64,000 nt of DNA from Yponomeuta sedellus (GCA_934045075.1 OW203726.1:2967535-3031534); one strand, 5' to 3'. Numbered from the stretch's first letter, positions 51,389 through 62,046 are shown. A program made the numbers and translations. Notes: generated from the sequence alone by a model not told the origin.

Positions 51389-51663
51389 CTGGATGGGTGA
51401 CCATCCCGTGACTACCACTAGTGGCATTTGTTCCGAGCTCTTCCATGCCTTGCAAAGCACGTTAATCGTTTGGTGCTGGCTGTTATGTAATGGTAGTCGT
51501 TAAGCCATGTCAGAGGCCCTTTGGGAGGCTTGATTACTTCTGACAGGAAGGCCCGCCACTGCCTTACAATCCTCCATCAACCCGGACTTGGCCTCCGTAG
51601 TGAAGTATGGCCTATCCTCCAGTGAAGAGACCCATGCCCCGGCAGGGGACATTCTGGGTTGAT
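51389..51663 (+). mobile_element. SINE-A, head truncated
   Basis: CTGGATGGGTGACCATCCCG to GGGGACATTCTGGGTTGAT; diverged. Confidence 0.88.
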
Positions 51664-52202
51664 ATTGAAGTATTTTTTCCTCCAATATTCACACTCAAAA
51701 ACGGCCAGTCCTCTCGATTAGTCTTTACCAATGAAATGAGCGCAACATGTGCTGCAGAGTAAACCACTCTGTGATTGGCTCTTTCACTGAGTTATGCGTG
51801 ACGTGAACGTCGATTGGAAGATAGCAAATGACATTGTAACTGACGATGACTAATTGATGAAATCTCTGTCTGAATGACCTGACTGCAAAAGTGAAAGAGT
51901 TTGGTGTAGTCCAGCGCTCAGTAGACGGCACTTTTCTTTACACTTAATAATAGATGTTTTTGAGTGAAGTTTAGTAGTTAGCAAGTAAAATAAAACTCGT
52001 GGCTTATGCTCTTGACAGCTCGTGGACATTGGAAAACAAAATTTATTAGGCGCTTGGAGATGCTAGCGAGACCAACGGAAAAAAAAATATTATTTGTTTT
52101 GTAACACTTCTTTGGAAAAAAAATACATCATAAATCTTAATAAAAAAAATAGTTGTTATTTTTAGAACCTACTGACAAAACCTAAGTGCAAGAATCTAGA
52201 AC

Positions 52203-52340
52203 TATCAGGGTCAATTTCTGAATTGAAAATTTCGTTGAGAAACTGTGGTGCTGTCTCTCCGAATTTAGCAGAAAAGAGCGTAAAAGAACGTTATTAATGT
52301 ATATACTTAGTGAAATCAACTCAGAAATTGGCTCTAAGGC
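52203..52340. mobile_element. MITE Q
   Basis: AGGGTCAATTTCTGAATTGA and TCAACTCAGAAATTGGCTCT are the inverted ends. Confidence 0.7.
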
Positions 52341-52444
52341 AGTTTTGCCAAAAACGACCGCCATTTTTGGGAAAATCGTCTGTTGATCCTAGTTTCTTGA
52401 CTGCAGGTTCTAAAAATAGTTTTCACAGTTGTTAAGATTTCTGA

Positions 52445-52669
52445 TTTAAAAACCTATTTAGAGGCTACAAATTTCACCCATGCCGGGATTCGAACCCGCA
52501 ACCTCTGGCTATCCGTGCCAGCGCTCTTCCAATTGAGCTAATGGGCGACTCACCAGCATCAGTGAAATTTCGAACCTCTTTACACTATTCTCTGTATTAC
52601 GTACTGGCAGCGACATCTGGCTTAAGTAAATAGCATCTGGGTTAGTGCATTAAAAATAAAAATAGTATA
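52445..52669 (-). mobile_element. tRB: inverted long arm plus short sense tail
   Basis: The reverse unit (end, cloverleaf, internal part to AAGTAAATAGCATCT) is followed directly by the sense tail GGGTTAGTGCATTAAAAAT to TAGTATA. Target duplication AAGATTTCTGA / AAGATTTGTGA at 52434-52444 and 52670-52680. Confidence 0.92.
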
Positions 52670-52835
52670 AAGATTTGTGAAAATTCACTTTTTGCTACTT
52701 TTTTTATTACATTAGTGGCATAGTAAACACCGCCAAGCGTTCATAATAACGAGAGCGGCCTAAGTAAAATACCGCCACAAAACAGTATGCATGGTGAAAC
52801 CGTACAACTTCTATTTCCCAATATGCCATCGATCA

Positions 52836-53255
52836 GGGGGCACGGCAGTGCCCACGCCAAGTCGAGCGCAAAGCAAACACTGCCGTAACTATATTTACAG
52901 GAACCATTTCGACGCATTTTGTGGCCCCTGTTTGAGAACCTCTGGATAAGACCGGAACGCAGAAATTTTCGTCATCCAGTAAGCTATAGTCACATACTTA
53001 AAGTCCGAAATTTCAAGTCTGTAGGTCATTTAGTTCCTAAGTTAAGCGACAGTACAGTTTCGCATTTATGGCACTCACTCACTGATGATCATCAAAATAG
53101 ATTTACTACTAGTATAATAATAAACAGATCGCAGTCAGGAACCTTAGACTTGGCACGACTTTCTCTTGATTCCATTACTTTTTAGAGATAAACGAGCAGC
53201 TCCATCGAGACTTGGCTTGTTTTCACAGAATCTTTTTGGTAGGATTGATTCTTCT
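52836..53255 (+). repeat. Dispersed repeat J, short copy
   Basis: CACGCCAAGTCGAGCGCAAA, GGATAAGACCGGAACGCAG, GATCATCAAAATAGATTTAC, then the distal part GGAACCTTAGACTTGGCACG. Confidence 0.8.
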
Positions 53256-53485
53256 GTGTCGTTTTAGTGCACAGTGTTCCTTTGAGACATCTTTAAAGAG
53301 TAATAGACCGTAAGGAGTGTTTCGGAGACTCTTTAGTTGGATAAAACAGGAGCTGGGATAGATTGAGCCGGTAAATATTGGCAGGGACGTGGTCTCGGTG
53401 AAAGAGGAAACTTGCCTTTCGAGACTCTATTCAAGGTTCATTGAGTAGTGGTTGATTGAGTAATCTAAAATATAAAATTGGGTTA

Positions 53486-53670
53486 CACTATTTTTTTATT
53501 TTTAATGCACTAACCCGTGCTAAGGAACAAATTTAAAAACCTATTTAGAGGCTAAAAATTTCACTAGAGGCTACAATTTCGAACCCGCAACCTCTGGCTA
53601 TCCGTACGGATAGCCAGAGGTTGCGGGTTCCCCGGCATGGGTGAAATTTTTAGCCTCTAAATAGGTTTTT
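53486..53670 (+). mobile_element. tRB palindromic copy centred on the anticodon loop
   Basis: Inverted tail and end, then CCTCTGGCTATCCGT meets ACGGATAGCCAGAGG at 53604/53605, then sense strand to the end. Target duplication AAAATTGGGTTA at 53474-53485 and 53671-53682. Both arms stop at the anticodon loop. Confidence 0.95.
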
Positions 53671-53767
53671 AAAATTGGGTTATTTAATGTGCTTCCTTTG
53701 TGGGTTTTGTAGTAACGTTTTATAATAACAATTTAGCTTAAAACTAGAATATCCTACTTAGATGTAT

Positions 53768-54136
53768 GAAGCGCTCGTGGCCAAGGCGAACCGAGTGATT
53801 GGAATCAATTACTTGAGTTAAGCAACAACAGGCGCGGTCAGGTACAGGATGGGTGACCGTCCCGTGATTACCGATAGTGGCATTTTTCCGAGTGCTTCCT
53901 TGCTTCGCAAGGCACGTTAAGCCGTTGGTGCCGGCTGTCATATAATGGCAGTCGTTAAGCCATGTCAGAGGCCTTATGGGCGGCTTGATAACTTCTGACA
54001 GTAAGGCCTGCCACTGTCTTACAATCCTCCACCAACCCGGACTTGGCCCCCGTGGTGGAGTAGGTATGTCCTAACCTTCCTGCGATGCAGGAAGAGACCC
54101 GTGCCCCAGCAGTGGGGACATAAAGGGTTGATAACG
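53768..54136 (+). mobile_element. SINE-A, full length, flanked by 43-bp direct repeats
   Basis: Complete copy. Direct repeats 53686-53728 and 54137-54179 (AATGTGCTTCCTTTGTGGG ...) differ at two or three positions. The right repeat abuts the SINE 3' end; the left is separated from the 5S-like start by 39 bp. Confidence 0.92.
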
Positions 54137-54295
54137 AATGTGCTTCCTCTGTGGGTTTTGTAATAACGTTTTATAATAATATGTGAATGTTTGAGAAGAT
54201 GTTTACTCAATCACACAATAACGGCTGAACGGATTTAGATGAACGTGGCGTACAGATAGGCAGAGATCTGAATTGAGACGTAGGATAGGTGATAT

Positions 54296-54553
54296 TGCTG
54301 TGTGGTGTCGGCCTAGAGAATGGCACCAACTCAATTCTTTCCGCGGGTGTCGTAAAAGGCGACTAAGGGACACAAACCCGAGGGTGGTCAGCAGCGCCCC
54401 CTGCAGTACAATTCCACCGAACTGCGATCCCCAACCCGTATGCCCAGCGTGGGGATTATGGGCATTACCCCCTATGATAGCACAACGTGGCGCTCTTTAG
54501 GGGAGGGCTATGTCCAGCAGTGGACTAGTATAGCCTGACGATGACGATGATAC
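54296..54553 (+). mobile_element. Retroposon H, full-length-looking
   Basis: TGCTGTGTGGTGTCGGCC to AGCCTGACGATGACGATGAT, duplication GTGATAT at 54289-54295 and 54554-54560. Same 5' start as 13225. Confidence 0.88.
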
Positions 54554-54686
54554 GTGATATCCCTGTAATGAGTTCCAGTGGGATAATTTCTGACATGTAG
54601 CAGCGTGTTAAAGCTAGTAATATTATGAATGTGAAAGTTTGTAAAGATTGTTGGATGTTTGTTACTCAATCACACAATAACGCCTG

Positions 54687-55219
54687 GGAGGATTTTGTTA
54701 AAACTTTGCGTACAGACAGACAAAGATCTGAATTGAGTCATTGAATAGCATTTGCGGATTTTGTTGAAACTTTGCCTACAGATAGACAAAGATCTGAATT
54801 AAGTTATTGAATAGCATTTGCGGATATTGTTGAAACTTTGCCTACAGATAGACAAAGATCTGAATTGAGTCATTGAATAGCATTTGCGGATTTTGTTGAA
54901 ACTTTGCCTACAGATAGACAAAGATCTGAATAAGGTTATTGAATAGCATTTGCGGATATTGTTGAAACTTTGCCTACAGATAGACAAAGATCTGAATTGA
55001 GTCATTGAATAGCATTTGCGGATTTTGTTGAAACTTTGCCTACAGATAGACAAAAATCTGAATTGAGTCATTGAATAGCATTTGCGGATTTTGTTGAAAC
55101 TTTGCCTACAGAAAGACAAAGATCTGAATTGAGTCATTGAATAGTATTTGCGGATTTTGTTGAAACTTTGCCTACAGATAGACAAAGATCTGAATTGAGT
55201 CATTGAATAGCATTTGCGG
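54687..55219. repeat. 66-bp minisatellite, about 8 units
   Basis: TTGAATAGCATTTGCGGA starts at 54741, 54807, 54873, 54939, 55005, 55071, 55137 and 55203, always 66 bp. Units at 54807 and 54939 carry GCGGATATTG and follow TAAGTTA/AAGGTTA ends, indicating duplication of a 132-bp dimer. Because 66 is divisible by 3 the reverse strand is open (22-residue repeats), without coding signature. Confidence 0.97.
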
Positions 55220-55284
55220 GATCAGCTGCTTTTACAATAATTATGTAATATTAGTATTGTTACCGGCTTACTTCAATAGCCTTT

Positions 55285-55425
55285 TAACGTCTCATTATAG
55301 GGCAAATGTCTTCTGGCACTGTTAACCAGAGGTCGCGGGTTCGAGTCCCGGCATGGGTGGAATTTTTAGCCTCTAAATAGGTTTTTAAAAATGCCTTCTC
55401 TCAGAGAGAATGCGACATGCACACA
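55285..55425 (+). mobile_element. LINE-P 3' fragment split by tRB
   Basis: AACGTCTCATTATAGGGCAA before and TGCCTTCTCTCAGAGAGAAT after the insert restore the LINE-P segment seen at 48150. Confidence 0.65.
55315..55388 (+). mobile_element. tRB 74-bp half-tRNA insertion
   Basis: Starts GGCACTGTTAACCAGAGG, in the anticodon stem, ends TAGGTTTTTAA. Target duplication AAATGTCTTCT / AAATGCCTTCT at 55304-55314 and 55389-55399. Confidence 0.93.
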
Positions 55426-55466
55426 TAGACAAAAAGCTAAAAAATCTGCTTTACAATTTTTACTTA

Positions 55467-55959
55467 AATACATACATTACCTCACGCCTGTATCCCAGAG
55501 GGGTAGGCAGAGACCAGGGACTGACACTTGCCACGATCCTGACAAATCACCTTCGCTTCATCAACGTTCATAAGTCGTTGCATGCATGCACGACGGTTTC
55601 GGGTACTTTTTGTCTTCCCCTTTGCTAATACATCCCCTATTTGGTCGATGTATGTCCACCTGGGACGACCCTTACCAGCCCTTCCACTCACATTCGCAAT
55701 ATCTATTTGTTTCGTCAATCTTTCTTCCTTCATCCTCTCCACATGTCCAAACCAACGCAACATTCCTTTCCTAGCCTCTAAATAGGTGTTTTAAAATTGT
55801 CCTTAGCACGGGTTAGTGCATTAAAAATAATATAACATTCCTTTCTCAGTTCTAGTCACAACATTTTCTTTCAGTCCACAACGTTCTCTAATCAGACTAT
55901 TAACACTACACATACTTCCCAAGGACCTCATTTCTACTGCATTAATTCTACTTTCTTGC
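55467..55959 (-). mobile_element. LINE-F, 93 open codons, split by tRB
   Basis: Reverse frame 55482-55763: MLRWFGHVERMKEERLTKQI, NVSGRAGKGRPRWTYIDQIG, VICQDRGKCQSLVSAYPSG. Target duplication ATTTTTACTTA at 55456-55466 and 55960-55970. Upstream codons continue beyond the insert. Confidence 0.95.
55771..55833 (+). mobile_element. tRB 63-bp end-plus-tail insertion
   Basis: CTAGCCTCTAAATAGGTG ... TTAGTGCATTAAAAATAATA only: no tRNA part. Target duplication AACATTCCTTTC at 55759-55770 and 55834-55845. Shows that the tail is the true 3' end of the inserted molecule. Confidence 0.95.
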
Positions 55960-55970
55960 ATTTTTACTTA

Positions 55971-57832
55971 TCTTCTATTTATATTCTTAGCGAGGAAAAA
56001 AGTGGTCAACTCATAAATTAAGCCTCCATTTGGGTCCTATAATATATTTCCCTCTATTCTTCACCGCGGGACGTTCGCGCGCATTTTCCTGGAGCGCAAA
56101 ATCCAACAGCAATATCAATCAAATTTCTGCAGACGAATATATTTCAGTTCAGCCTGTCGCTTCAAAAATATACGAACAGCGACGCTTTTGGAAAAGTATG
56201 GATATACAAAATAGGTCGCAGTTCTACAGTTTCGGTCCCCCGCGGCGGGTTGCTTGCGGGATGTCGGAAGATCTGAGTAGAGGCGGTTTGAATGCGGCAA
56301 GCAATGGATGTTCCGTAAAAAATAAAAGTCTACGTATCTACGTGTGCATCTACGTAAATTATATTCATTGATTGATTGAAATAAAAATACAAAAGTTGGT
56401 TTCTACCAAACTGCATAACAGTTTATTGGCAGATGCTCTGGGTTTTACAATTTAACGTATTCTTATATGCTAGGTACATACAAATACTAAAAAAGATATT
56501 TGAAAACTCCCTACACACTACTTTTTTGCTAGCCCTACCTAAGGCTTGGGTTCGGTCAGTCACATAACATTGCCACAAACATACAGCGTCCACTGCCTTT
56601 GCATCTACGTAATTTGTTAAGCGTCTAGTGGCACATTTACTCATACTAGATGGATGAAGGGCTACTCGGACGCTTCAGAGCCTGGATCATGTTTTTTTTA
56701 GGTAGAGTTGGCTTGCTTAGCACCTATATCATTCTAACAATTCAGTCAGTCTAGCCCATAGGAAATACCAAAATAAATTTGATTATGACTATGAATTATG
56801 ATTACACTTGCACATCGAACGTTTCAAAAAACAGAAAATCATACAAAAACATGTTTTTTGTATGAAGACAACCTATATTTTGTAGTTGTTCTGTGATTCG
56901 CCTTAAGAATGTATTCATAGATTACATAAATGACAAATATGTATGGCATGCGCACGATCACGTTGTATGTGTCAAATTCGTAGTGATTGTAAAATGCACA
57001 CCCTGCTAATAAAATTGTCTTTATGAATCTCATCCTACACCGCTACTACTTACCATCTCAGTTTATATTACTCTTTATAGTGTCTTTGCTCTAACATCAT
57101 AACAGTTGATGTCCCTCATTTCGTTTTTTTTTCTCGAGATCATATGCCACACTCACTCACGTTAACAACACTTTAGATTGGCGACCGTAAATTTGTACAA
57201 ATGGTCCGGGTGTATTTCCATATCTATGACGTCCTTGCCTGTTTTAAATAGCACAGGGTATCCGAGTTTGGGCCCACTACAAGTGATTGTATTATCTGGA
57301 AGTTAATATTATTATTACATTTATTTCAACATTCTTCAGATGCCGCATCCAACTTTACGTTACGTCATTACCAAAACGTCTCACGTTTCTATTCCGCTTA
57401 TCTTCCTCCGATTTCTCGCGTTTTCCTTCTACTTTTGCATTAGCGTTGTGTTTTTATTCGCGCCGTCCAACCGTTCGTTTGGTTATTAAAAGATAACGAG
57501 GTTTTGGCCGGCTTACGGAGTATCCAATCTTGGCAGGCGCGACCTGTCGGCCGCGACCCAACGGCTGCGACCCGCCACCCATCTGTCGTATCCCGTCCTT
57601 ATACACACATAATTTTTCAATAGAACTTGACCTGCGACGAAGTACAGTGCTGGGCGGACTGGCGGACGAGGTACCGAACCGACTTCGCGCTCTTCCTTTA
57701 TATGTCCTACATGCAGTAAGGCACGCCGCTCTCGAATTGGGTTTTTAGTCACCCAAAAAAGTGTCTCTAAGGCACTGCTTAAATAGTCTGTGACGGACGC
57801 AAAGGCATTAGGACGATACAATCAGGATATAC
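55971..57832. other. Low-repeat stretch, no gene recognised
   Basis: Overlapping open frames on both strands at 56030-56371 and 57513-57821, in GC-richer patches, show no domain I know. Short C-like remnant ACAGGGTATCCGAGTTTGG at 57252. Confidence 0.4.
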
Positions 57833-57885
57833 AATAAATAAATATTCGTGGAGATATTACACAGATCTCGTTAGAATCACTATTT
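57833..57885 (-). mobile_element. SINE-D tail fragment
   Basis: AATAAATAAATATTCGTGGA, ATTACACAGATCTCGTTAG. Confidence 0.5.
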
Positions 57886-58453
57886 GTTTAGTTCAGTTTT
57901 TAGGGTCCTGTTTGTTACCTGTCGCGTGGGTGTCGGAGTCCTATAACTTTGACCCGCTTTCTGTCTATCCGTCTGTGTGTATGTCCGTTAAGGCGACCCT
58001 TAAAGGATTTATCTTTGGAGCTGCAATAAGTAGTGTAATGATTTATGTTAAATCGCATATTTTAGCAGTAACATATTACTTTTCTTATTTGTGCATCGCC
58101 TAACCCAAGTAGGGATCGACTGATCCCCAAAAAAAACTAACGTGAAGAATACTTCATATAAATTAAACTCTGATTAAACGGCTACGCCGGGCAGCTGTTG
58201 TAAAGAAGTGTAGGTACAGTAGTCTAATGAAATTTTCATAAAATAAGTGTTATTATAGCGGATTACCTAACAAATAAACGTTATCACCCTTGTTTGTCCG
58301 CACTGCTGGGGCACGGGTGTCTTCCTGCATCGCAAGAAGGTTAGGCCGTACTCCACCACGGGGGCCAAGTCCGGGTTCGTGAAGGATTGTAAGACAGTGG
58401 CGGAAATTACTGTCAGAATTTACCAAGTCGCCCATAGTCATCTGAGATGACTT

Positions 58454-58487
58454 CTTCTTCTTCTTCAGGTTATATTATGAAGTCCAC
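58454..58487 (-). mobile_element. 34-bp retroposed tip of H
   Basis: CTTCTTCTTCTTCAGGTTAT-ATTATGAAGTCCAC is only the extreme 3' end of H in reverse. Target duplication TGAGATGACTT at 58443-58453 and 58488-58498. Confidence 0.85.
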
Positions 58488-59052
58488 TGAGATGACTTAA
58501 CGACTGGCATTACAGGACAGCTCACAGAACATAAAAAAAGTAGAAGTAGCGACATGACACATTAGTACGAAAACCAGTGAAACCAAACTGATACTTCCAA
58601 ACCAAACGCACACTACGAATGCCAACCTGCCATTGGTAAATAAAGTCAATGCCGAAAAGGTGTACATCACAAAAGTTTCAATTAAAATATGCACCTTTTC
58701 GTAACGTTAACAATGATCAAAGTCAAATGCCAATGATGAAATTAAGGTTGACATTTTGTAGTAACGCTACTCTACACTAGATGGAACTACCGCCGCGTCG
58801 GACCGAAAATAACTTTTACCTACTAAGACAGAAAGTTCAAAATTGAAAAACAAGTACATTCACAGTTTGGGATGGGACAATGCGAATTCTAGTTTGTCGA
58901 TAGGGAGAACCTATCGACAAATTATACTCGTACAAACAGTTTACACATTAACGGCCGAATATAAATACTGGTACTTAGAAGTATTTTTAGCTATTTCATT
59001 TTGCCTGCGGGTTGACTGGTAGAAAATGCATCTTTTCTACATTATCTTTTGT

Positions 59053-59550
59053 GCAATATAGTATATTTCATTACAAGTGCGGAAAGGCTGTCATTGCAAA
59101 GAGTTCCGACAAGTTGCAATGACGGTTCCGCACGTATACTGAACGACTACTTTTAATACAGTTGCGAAAAAATAAGCAATTTAATAAAGAAAAAATATTT
59201 AGAAAATGGCGCCAACCGTAAAAAAATATAAGCAGAGATTTTTTTTCTTCACCCATTCTAGAAGGCAAAGGGAACTATGCCCATACAGCCAAGTCTTCAG
59301 AAGATTTTTTTTATTGATATGAAATGAAAATGAAATTTAATGAGATGAAATGAAATGAAACGTAACTTAACTCATTCAATCAAATATTTTCTTTTTAATA
59401 GACATTATTTTGACAGTTGGGAAAGAAAACGCACGAGTGCGGGAAAGGTAAAAAAAAAGCACGAGTGTGTAATAACCCACATCCCGCATGCTATACGTCC
59501 GTGTAATACGTCACTTTTTGAGCAACTGTATTAAAAAAGAATTAACACTA
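59053..59550 (+). repeat. Dispersed repeat I, short copy
   Basis: Same order as 31297-31916: GTGCGGAAAGGCTGTCATTG, GTTGCAATGACGGTTCCGC, AAATGGCGCCAACCGTAAA, CTATACGTCCGTGTAATACG. It lies inside the 2.5-kb element, so I may be part of that family or an insertion in it. Confidence 0.8.
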
Positions 59551-59879
59551 ATAGGGTACATAGACGCACAAATAAACCAATGTGGTAGATTTTATATTTT
59601 AAAATGTTATCTCTTATTTAAAACTAGCTTTAACTTGCTGCTTCGCGGCCGTGAGAAATTATAACACGGGAAATATAATGTATTCTACGACTCAATTCAG
59701 ATCTTTGTCTGTACTTTAATCTGTACGCCATGTTTCATACGTTATACACATTTTATTGACGATGGTACTAATATATTTCATTTATACGCAAGAGTCTATC
59801 CTGGAAGTGAAGCAAATTTTTTCTGGTATTGCTGCATCGCATAAGTGCCACCTTCCGCCATTTTTAGTGTTTATGAAGT

Positions 59880-60055
59880 TTAAAAACTTATTTAGAGGAT
59901 AAAAATTTCACCCATGCCGGGATTCGAACCCGCAACCTCTGGCTATCCGTGCCAGCGCTCTACCAATTGAGCGAAATTGGTGAAATCTTTAGCCTCTAAA
60001 TAGGTTTTTAAATTTGTCCTTAGCACGGGTTAGTGCATTAAAAATAAAAATAGTA
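59880..60055 (-). mobile_element. tRB: inverted arm to A box, then sense end and tail
   Basis: TAAAAACTTATTTAGAGG, full reverse T and anticodon arms to CTACCAATTGAGC, then GGTGAAATCTTTAGCCTC and tail to AAAATAGTA. Target duplication TGTTTATGAAGT at 59868-59879 and 60056-60067. Confidence 0.95.
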
Positions 60056-60355
60056 TGTTTATGAAGTGTTCATGAAAATGCTTTGAATATATTGTGTTCA
60101 CCGTCATTTTGAACCAATTTTGCCTTCCTGTCGCTGCCATCCATTTTAATTTCGTATCCGGTTCCATAAAAAACTAAACAAAAACTCACTTCCAAATTGT
60201 TTTGATTCCGAGAGGGTAGTTGTAACATTGCCTCGGTTTTCTGTTGTCAAAGGGGTAAGATGAAAATTACTTCGATAGTTTCTTAGATATTTCGGTCACT
60301 GATAAACTGGTGAAGAAAATCTATATCGCGATCTATGTGCTCATGTCATATCTTG

Positions 60356-60485
60356 TATGAAAAGTAGTAATGTATGAGCTTCAATGACAGTTTTCACATG
60401 CACAACGACCAGCCGGCGACCGGAGCTCATACATTACTACTTTACCCGGCCCGGCGACCGGACGGCGACCGGTTGCATGTGAAAA
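60356..60485. repeat. Overlapping inverted and direct repeats
   Basis: AAGTAGTAATGTATGAGCT pairs with AGCTCATACATTACTACTT. TTTTCACATGCA pairs with TGCATGTGAAAA in a different register. CGGCGACCGG occurs three times. Confidence 0.85.
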
Positions 60486-61397
60486 GGCACTTATGAATAA
60501 GTATAAAATAACAACAATTATTTTACCTACTTAGACGAATTGGAATATACAATACCTAAGTACCATTAAGTATGTGACTAAGTCATAGACAATTATCGAT
60601 AGATTTTTATCATGTGTGCCCCCATCCGTAATTGAGTAGAATTCAAATTATGACAGAAATTTCTAGAGAAGGTACACTTTCTTCGATGAAAATTTAACAT
60701 TACTAACCAGTAAATAAAAGGTGGTTTCACTTTATCATTTTCGGATTGGTTTCCGTGTTCATGTCATTACACATTTAATTAAAAATACAATGAAATACGT
60801 CTTACCGATGAAATATTATGGCATGATCGGTATATTTTAGTCCCCAGCTTTTATTTTTGCTCTCTAACACAGCACAACAAGGCATTTTAATCAAGTTTTC
60901 ACTATTTTTTTCTTTACTAGAAGCGCACGGCAACTGAAATAAACAAAACTGTCAGAGACTACGCATAGGCAATACATTGCTAATGTGAGGCACGCGGGCA
61001 CCGCCCACTTACGACTTCTACTCTTTTTTTATGTTCTGTGGGACAGCTAGCAGCAACGGCTTAGCGAGTCTTGCGAAGTACGGAAGCGCTCGGAAAAAAA
61101 TCCACTAGCGATAGTCACAGGAGGGTCACCCATCCTGCACCTGACCGCGGCTGTTGTTGCTTAGCTCAAGTGATTGATTCCAATTACTCGGTTTGATTAG
61201 GCTACGAGCGCTATCAATATATAATAAAATTGGGAAAATGAATGGGGTCTCCAAACATTTTTTGGCGCTTTTGTTTTTCCACTAAAGTAAGAATGGTGAT
61301 ATCAAACTTCACGTGTTTGTGAGACTTATTACATATTCTAAAAAGTAAAATAACACGGCGAAGCGTTTTTTTGCGAATCAGTTTAGCTTAAGTAATT

Positions 61398-61535
61398 TGC
61401 AGTAAGGCCCGCTACTGTCTTACAATGCTCCACCAACCCGGACTTGGCCCCCGTGGTGGAGTATGGCTAAACGTTCCTGCGATGCAAGAAAAACCCGTGT
61501 CCCAGCAGCGAGGACGTTCAAAGGGTTGCTATCGA
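61398..61535 (+). mobile_element. SINE-A 3' part
   Basis: CAGTAAGGCCCGCTACTGTC to GGACGTTCAAAGGGTTGCTA. Confidence 0.88.
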
Positions 61536-61972
61536 AGTTTTTATTTCTTAGTTCTATGGTAAGTATTTTCCGATTAATATTATATCAAAAGTTTAATCAA
61601 ATAAAACCCGTATTAAGCCTTACTCTACCATGTAATCCACATTTTTACGAGGAAGAAATCGAATCACTTACCTCAAATGCGACGTCCTACTACAAAATTC
61701 CAGCCATAAAATCCAATAATCCCACTACGTTCTAAATTAAACCCAAAAGCAAGAATATTAAGCCGCTACCACTCACTGGGGCAAACATAAGACGGAATGC
61801 GACAAAATTATCATTTTTTTTTTCATAGTAATAAGTAATTTATTATTAGCTATAACTTACAGACACTTCGATTGATTCAACCCTTGTATGACTCCACTTT
61901 TTTTTGTTACATATACCCCTACCAAAAAAAAATATAGTAGATATTTTTTTGCACTTGGCTACTGTATTTCTG

Positions 61973-62046
61973 GTACGGATAGCCAGAGGTTGCGGGTTCG
62001 AATCCCGGCATGGGTGAAATTTTTAGCCTCTAAATAGGTTTTTAAA
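61973..62046 (+). mobile_element. tRB 74-bp half-tRNA insertion
   Basis: GTACGGATAGCCAGAGGTTG to AAATAGGTTTTTAAA. Target duplication TACTGTATTTCTG, 13 bp, at 61960-61972 and 62047-62059. Begins at the anticodon loop. Confidence 0.97.

Larger units (their letters stand above)
54180..55232 (+). mobile_element. Helitron-like repeat with minisatellite, split by H
   Basis: GTTTACTCAATCACACAATA occurs at 54198 and 54660 (GTTACTCAATCACACAATA), with AACGGATTT / GGGAGGATTTTG after it. The right end GCGGGATCAGCTGC resembles the GCGGGGTCAGCTAG Helitron end at 31000. Two related units or one unit with duplication. Confidence 0.55.
58523..61040. mobile_element. 2518-bp terminal-inverted-repeat element, 8-bp duplication
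   Basis: Left end CACAGAACATAAAAAAAGTA, right end reverse complement CACAGAACATAAAAAAAGAG (about 26 bp with a 2-bp indel). Exact duplication GGACAGCT at 58515-58522 and 61041-61048. 8 bp fits hAT or P superfamilies; the CA-first terminus allows either. No transposase frame of useful length, so non-autonomous or gutted. Contains repeat I and a tRB copy. Confidence 0.9.
58278..61212 (-). mobile_element. SINE-A split by two later insertions
   Basis: The 3' half is 58278-58522, the 5' half with 5S-like head is 61049-61212 (to GGCTACGAGCGCT). Removing 58454-58487 (plus one duplication) and 58523-61040 (plus one duplication) restores a continuous SINE-A. Confidence 0.9.

Noticed and set aside
54799..55203. 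134-codon reverse frame of 22-residue repeats
   Set aside because: Minisatellite period of 66 bp is divisible by three; composition and position inside a Helitron-like repeat argue against a protein.
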